The translations under genes were made by a program, and so were the position numbers. The notes beneath the pieces were generated by a model. It saw nothing but the letters and a program-made list of their open reading frames with translations, was not told the origin of the DNA and did not search any database. Positions 59,031 through 64,000 of a DNA stretch of 64,000 bases are shown one piece after another. Source of the stretch: Paraphysoderma sedebokerense (taxonomy: Eukaryota > Blastocladiomycota > Physodermatomycetes > Physodermatales > Physodermataceae). The first letter of the stretch is position 1; every line of letters starts with the position of its first letter. The stretch lies in assembly GCA_025602915.1 (NCBI GenBank), contig JAHLJZ010000036.1:1-64000 (forward strand), in the 5' to 3' direction.

Positions 59031-60740
59031 TTATGTCATGATAATATTCTCAATACGGCTCCAACCTTCTGTATTACTTCGGGTAAATACCAAGTGCCTT
59101 ACCATCCTGTTAACAACCAGAGTCCCCAATGCATTGGTATTTTTTGCCACATCTATAGACCCCAGCCTTGTCATTGTTAGTATGTTTGCACTACTGATGG
59201 ATTCAACTAGATGCACATGCAAATTGCCCCCTGGATAATTGCCGTATGGTTGAAAGTTCATAGCGGTCACGGTACTCACAAATCTTGGAGTATCAAATTC
59301 AATCACCAAAACATCGCCGTCCGCCCCTATATTCACCCACCAAGCATTTTCCCAATTGTTAACATACAGAAAGCCGTGATTGTCACCGTAAGGTGTCAAA
59401 ACTGTCGTGACAGGAGCAAATGTTCTCTCTCTGAAGCGGCCAGCAGACCATGCCTTGATAATGAATCTATTTAAACCCGGAAGCGCATTATTATTATAAG
59501 GCATTATCGGATGAGAGAAAAATAACGCTTGAAGATTTAATGGCGCCACAAAAATTGATGATGTCGGAAGAGGCGAACTTGTTATTTCAAGGGACGCAGG
59601 AGGGAACGCAGAATATGAAGTCGCGCTGGATGTCATGAAACCAAACATGGAGCGATAAATCCCTAATCTAGATATATAAGGTTCGGTCTCGAACGGCATA
59701 GATAAGTTGCTGGTAATCGGCCAGTTATTTTGATTAAATGTACATAGAGACATTTGATTTCCGCATATTCCGACGGCAGAATCTGAGGATCGACCTCCAG
59801 CTGCAAAAACACATTGAAAGAATCGATTAGTGCAGGAGAGTGAAAACCGGGTGAGGTCTTGCCAGCGGAGATTTGGATTGAGAGCGCTGTTGTATCGTTG
59901 CCATCTTGTATCATACGGCTCGTTGTATGCATTCGTAGCGTCATCTGTGTGAGGCCATAGTATGTTTTCGAAAGTGCATATAGCCATACGATTCCCACAG
60001 TCACCAATGGCGACATCACTTAATTGTCCACCTGATATCGGAACACATTGGGCCATTAAACCCCTACATATTGGTAGAAATACCGTCGACGTTTGCCAGA
60101 CCCTAGGATTCCCATTGTTGCCAGAATATGCATTTCGGTAAATCTGGAGTGTGGCATCGGTATAAGGCAGTTGCCAATAGAGGGAGGTGTCGTCGCCGTA
60201 TGGCCATCTTCCTTGTCTTTCCGTACAAACTGACATTCCATTACCGCAGATTCCAACATGTACGTCGGATTGTACACCACCGATATAACCGTCTACACAG
60301 CGTCTGAACTCAGCCCTACAGTCTGGCAAGAAATCCTGCGCACTTTGGAAGGTTGGAGGTGAGGCGATTGGTGAATTTTCCAAGGCGTTTCTATATGCAG
60401 CCAATCTGGAGGTGGCATCAACAGAAGTCAATGCTGGACGTTCTTGACCGGTAGACCAAGGCCAAGTTAGACTATCTGAAAATGTACAGATAGCCATTTT
60501 GTTGCCGCAGATTCCGATCGCCGTGTTGCAAATCTCACCGCTACATTGTCCCAAACTGTTTGATGAAGCTTGCACACAAGTTCTGAATAATCGAACACAG
60601 TATGGGTGAAAATTTGTCACATCTTGCCATCTAGATTGTCCAAAAGTTGAAGCAACCAGAGATGCGGCAATAATAAATTGTAGTAGTAATCGGAAAGTCG
60701 AATCGCTTGAAACTAGAGACCCTTGAGCGATGTGATACAT
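59031..60740 (-). CDS. Secreted protein with four Cys-rich CGN-repeats (569 aa)
   Basis: Single exon, 569 aa. A hydrophobic N-terminal segment at about 17-34 (RLLLQFIIAASLVASTFG) is a signal peptide. It is followed by four tandem repeats of about 80-95 residues starting near 37, 128, 215 and 292. Each carries a W/F-Q-x-x-x-x-F-x-x-x-C opening, a second Cys seven residues on, then GICGNxMxxCT (GDCGN in the third) and a nearby WP, followed by an R-x-x-x-YR-type spacer. The remaining 200 residues form a Gly/Asn/aromatic-rich beta domain (WWVNIGADGDVLVIEFDT, GNLHVHLVES, WSRIENIIMT) that resembles discoidin-like lectin folds, without a firm match. I do not recognise the repeat family. Extracellular or cell-surface location is inferred. 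A coat, adhesion or matrix role is possible but untested. Confidence 0.82.
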   Translation of the reverse strand: MYHIAQGSLVSSDSTFRLLLQFIIAASLVASTFGQSRWQDVTNFHPYCVRLFRTCVQASSNSLGQCSGEICNTAIGICGNKMAICTFSDSLTWPWSTGQERPALTSVDATSRLAAYRNALENSPIASPPTFQSAQDFLPDCRAEFRRCVDGYIGGVQSDVHVGICGNGMSVCTERQGRWPYGDDTSLYWQLPYTDATLQIYRNAYSGNNGNPRVWQTSTVFLPICRGLMAQCVPISGGQLSDVAIGDCGNRMAICTFENILWPHTDDATNAYNEPYDTRWQRYNSALNPNLRWQDLTRFSLSCTNRFFQCVFAAGGRSSDSAVGICGNQMSLCTFNQNNWPITSNLSMPFETEPYISRLGIYRSMFGFMTSSATSYSAFPPASLEITSSPLPTSSIFVAPLNLQALFFSHPIMPYNNNALPGLNRFIIKAWSAGRFRERTFAPVTTVLTPYGDNHGFLYVNNWENAWWVNIGADGDVLVIEFDTPRFVSTVTAMNFQPYGNYPGGNLHVHLVESISSANILTMTRLGSIDVAKNTNALGTLVVNRMVRHLVFTRSNTEGWSRIENIIMT

Positions 60741-61166
60741 TTTGCCTGTAGATGGCGGATTTCAAGGATTCAATGTCAAGTTAGGTTACATTTACTGGAT
60801 GCATATAATGTTTAAAGTATTCTACCTTTGATGTTACTCGCGTAGGTTCAATGTGTTGATTGATTTATGCCCTGGCAATACTTGCACTTAGGATAAGTCT
60901 TGTACTAGCTTCACAAGGATGCAGGATAAACAGTTTGAGATGTTACGAATATGAGCAAATTAGCACAGTATATCCACTTAGATAAAAGATAGTAATGAGG
61001 ATTGTGAGTTGTATCTTGGAATGCTGTGTCGACAGATCCGCTTATGCATACTCTTGGAAAGCATCAACTGGAAGATCCCTCCTGAGCACGCGTCTCGTGG
61101 AATTTGGGAATATCAATTTATATAAGAATTCGCATTGATATCGCATATATAAACATTCGCATTGAC
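60741..61166. other. Divergent intergenic region
   Basis: About 430 bp between the starts of the repeat-rich secreted protein and the DHHC enzyme. The frame of the latter is open back to an ATG at 61104, but that extension is a run of Ile/Arg codons made by a near-repeat (ATTCGCATTGA twice), so it is treated as 5' UTR. Confidence 0.55.
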
Positions 61167-62684
61167 ATGGAGTCAACCAATACTAACACAAGTTTACCAC
61201 CATCATATCATTCACATCCTCTCACGCTGAATCACATCCAAAGACAGAGAAAGAAACCATCGTGGAGACAAAGACTCCACTGTAGCCTACTGTCAATCCA
61301 TATCATTTGGTTCTACCTCCTCCTGCACCCTTCTCTCAAAATTATCTCTCATACACCCATACGCATCTACTCATATTTTATTACCTTCTCAGTGACTGCT
61401 TTTTCTGTAGTGATTCTACAGACAGCATTGACCTACTCGAATCCAAGTGATCCGCTCCTTTCGCAATCCAGGAATCGCAGCAGCTTGACAGAAGAATCTA
61501 AAAGGAATGAAACAATATTTTTGAAAGCGTTTAAGAGATTTAAATTGTCGATTGGATGTCAGACGTTGTCCTCAATTGTGACATGTTATACAGCTAGAAA
61601 ATCTATACTAAAAGTTACCCCCTCACCATCGGATGAAATCATCTCGCATTCAGCACAAAAGCACAACTCAATCGATTCAGTAATCCAACTTGTTGACACA
61701 ATTTCAATATCTGAGCCTGCTCAAATAGCGGCTGGTATTCATGCTCAACATCACAAATTTTGTGATATTTGCCAGAGTCTCGTGTAAGCACAGATTCCTT
61801 CAAACGACTAAGAAGTACGGTTTAAGCTGACTCCATCCGGTAATCAAGTCATTTGGAATCTATGCATTGCATACACTGCAACATCTGTGTTCTGAAACTT
61901 GATCATCACTGCTATTTTGTCAATAACTGCGTGGCGAAAAGCAATTATAGGTAGCTATAAATCTTATGTGCGAAGAACTTTCTGTAGTCAGTTCAATCTA
62001 TTAACCACCCATTTGCGAATATTTTCTGAAACAGGTTATTTATTACAATGATTTGCGTCATGTTTGCCTTCGCCATCCAGCAAGTTGCGTCTAGTGTTAC
62101 CTTTGTTGTCATGTACACGTCAAACCGATACCTCCTAGAGAAGTCAAGTATGTTCGGACCTATCCGATCTCGCCGGACATATATGAATTATCGGCTGTCG
62201 TCGTAACTTATGTCGTTTTTCACAGTTGTTGATCAATTTTCATCTTCGCGTAATTATTTCCAACCAATCGAATCAGGACTAGTCAGTCAAGAATTGAACT
62301 CTGTAGCTCAGAATACATGGATCCATGCGCTCTTAGGGTTGAACATTTTCCTGTTATTCTTTCTGATAGTCAAGCTACTCTTTCTGGGTTATTTAATTCT
62401 ATACCACATTGAAATTTGTATGTTCCAAGCTACCGTTTACCGTATCGTGCGCACTCCAGCAATCGCGACTGACTGTTTTCGTTCAAATCTTTTGTATATC
62501 ACTAAAAGCAATAAAAGGTTTGACGACATTAGAGTACTCGAGGAAACTCAAAATTGAACTATCTGGAAGTCAGAGTGACAAGACGAGCAAAAGTATATCA
62601 AAATTATGTTTCGAGTCTTTTAGAGCTTTCAGTAGATTTGAGTGGAAACGGGTATGTCATATCGATACAAATACCCCTCATTAG
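61167..62684 (+). CDS. DHHC-type protein S-palmitoyltransferase
   Basis: Five exons (61167-61783, 61849-61950, 62035-62147, 62226-62417, 62509-62684) give 399 aa. The enzyme attaches palmitate to cysteines of membrane proteins through an acyl-enzyme on the DHHC cysteine. Visible features in order: a proline/basic cytosolic N-terminus; two membrane spans (LLSIHIIWFYLLL and YSYFITFSVTAFSVVIL); a Ser-rich cytosolic loop; the zinc-binding cysteine-rich domain KFCDICQSLV, HCIHCNICVLKLDHHCYFVN with the DHHC active site; two more spans; and TTLE, the TTxE motif of the family, after the last span. The loop before the DHHC domain (about 90 aa) is longer than usual. Start chosen at MESTNTNTSLPP; an upstream ATG at 61104 is in frame. 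Substrates cannot be inferred. Confidence 0.9.
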
Positions 62685-63093
62685 ATAGTTTATAACTTTA
62701 TTGAATAAATCTCTATACCATTCACATCTTCACCGACGATTCGATCTCGAATTGACTGACATGACGCCTACAGAACAAACGAAATAAAGTCAACTTGAAA
62801 GACGAAAACATATCGATAGAACCTTAAGAATGAATAGTAATTGATTTTTTGATATAGGTTATTCTATACATTATAGTTTCAACAATGACATATGTACAGT
62901 TACGCCTATGACATTTAGAAATAGGAATTAATATACTTAAGTGCTAATATGAGGATTAAAAAATAGCTCACATTGAAGAATTTGAATATATATGATTTCT
63001 CGAGATGGATGGAACGACAATACAATTTGCGGTGAACTCGAATTCCATTCCTCCACGGGCCAAACTGATTCAGTCATCTTCCACCGCTGATAA
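62685..63093. other. Intergenic between DHHC gene and ASA1
   Basis: About 410 bp of AT-rich sequence, 3' flank of one gene and promoter of the next. Nothing else recognised. Confidence 0.6.
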
Positions 63094-64000
63094 ATGACGG
63101 CCTCACCGTCTACACCGTCGACAAATCCTCCTCCGCCCCCGTCCCCTCTCTATATTCTTCGGTACCACACATCTGCGGTCTCTCATGTCTATTTTCCGAC
63201 CCCGCAGCTCCTCATCTCCTCCGACTCGGACGGATTGATCGCGGTTTGGTGGGTACCAAGTCGAAGAGTTCTCGTGAGTTGGCAAGCTCATGCTAAAGGA
63301 AAAGGAGTGGTGACTGTTGAAGCCGTTTGTTTGAAGAAAAATGGTATGGTAATAGTGAGGTTGGTTTTCTCCGACTTTTTTCTGTAGTCTTCAAGATTCT
63401 AGCGGGCTTTCGAGTTTTAAAGAAAAACAAGAAGTTGACAGTAACCTTTATTCTTGCGGTGCTTCGGCGATATATCTGAAAATCTCTGTGCATGCATATT
63501 TGCAGTCATGGCCGAGACGATTTTATAAGATTGTGGGACTTTAATCTACCATTAGCGGACATCAAGTTCGATTCTGCCTCTAATCTCGCAACCATCAAAC
63601 CTCCACACTGCTTCTACGAAATACCGGTGAACGCTTTGAACTTTTGTAAATTTAGTATCCTTAAATTATCTTCTGAAAATGATGGCGGTACCGAGGGTAC
63701 GAAGGATTTCAAGACAGTCGACTTCATGGTTGCTGTGCCCGCGATGATGAAGGACGATTCGGTTTGTTTGTTACCTGTTGGTCTTTGCGGCTTCAGAAGG
63801 AACTCTGTGTCTGATCAAGATCTGTTGGTTTATTTTTCCTTATAATATGACACATAAGGTGGATTTGCATTATATTCGATTCGACTCCCCGATAGGTTCC
63901 GTCGACCTTAATGCTGAAAGTAAATCGAAAGTAACAATTCACAAGTTTTTAGCTCGATCAGGCTTTAGTCCAAATGGTAATAGCGGCCTCGTGATGGCAC
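63094..64000 (+). CDS. ASA1: ASTRA-associated protein 1 (ASA1/GNB1L-like), 5' part
   Basis: WD40 protein running off the right edge. Exons read so far are 63094-63359, 63506-63761 and 63859 onward, with matching phases. After a Pro/Ser-rich start come LYILRYHTSAVSHVYF, LLISSDSDGLIAVWWV, VLVSWQAHAKG, SHGRDDFIRLWDF, IPVNALNFCKF, DFMVAVPAMMKDDS and, in the third exon, VDLHYIRF through to NSGLVMA. The sequence matches ASA1, a subunit of the ASTRA/TTT assembly that helps Hsp90-dependent maturation of PIKK kinases such as TOR and ATM. The C-terminal blades lie outside the window. Confidence 0.87.

Overview
The window is a gene-dense stretch of nuclear DNA from a eukaryote, most likely a zoosporic (flagellated), early-diverging fungus. 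The evidence is short GT-AG introns (mostly 50-100 nt, many per gene), fungal-style housekeeping genes (PAT1, NAA15, ASA1, a C1-THF synthase) and a full-length homologue of the sperm-tail calcium channel CatSper2, a family lost from non-flagellated fungi. I resolved most genes by hand-splicing the frames. Exon joins are readings of the sequence, not transcript data.

Layout. (1) 1-8772: a tandem satellite of about 40 units, mean period near 0.2 kb, entered from the left edge, followed by about 1.5 kb with at most one doubtful small gene. (2) 10352-11301: a CIA30-domain gene. (3) 10924-25653 and 25654-40383: a head-to-tail tandem duplication of 14,730 bp. The copies matched wherever I compared them. 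The junction shows only 2 bp of microhomology. Each copy carries a secreted protein of unknown function, a membrane-anchored glutaminyl cyclase, EIPR1 (WD40), PAT1 and two adjacent PP2C-like genes with signal peptides, one of which has lost catalytic metal ligands. The second copy also carries a beheaded CIA30 fragment. (4) 40647-48387: NAA15 and a trifunctional C1-tetrahydrofolate synthase with a mitochondrial presequence, convergent. (5) 48562-53455: a protein kinase domain fused in frame to a shortened clathrin heavy chain, the most unusual object here. (6) 54250-64000: a B12D/MLRQ-like small protein, an intron-containing tRNA-Glu, CatSper2, a secreted protein with four Cys-rich repeats, a DHHC palmitoyltransferase, and the 5' part of ASA1, cut by the window edge.

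Functional themes are membrane traffic and secretion (kinase-clathrin, EIPR1, DHHC enzyme, glutaminyl cyclase and several secreted proteins), mRNA decay (PAT1), N-terminal acetylation (NAA15), one-carbon metabolism and zoospore calcium signalling (CatSper2). The genes do not form an operon-like set. I see no retroelement, virus-like element or CRISPR array.
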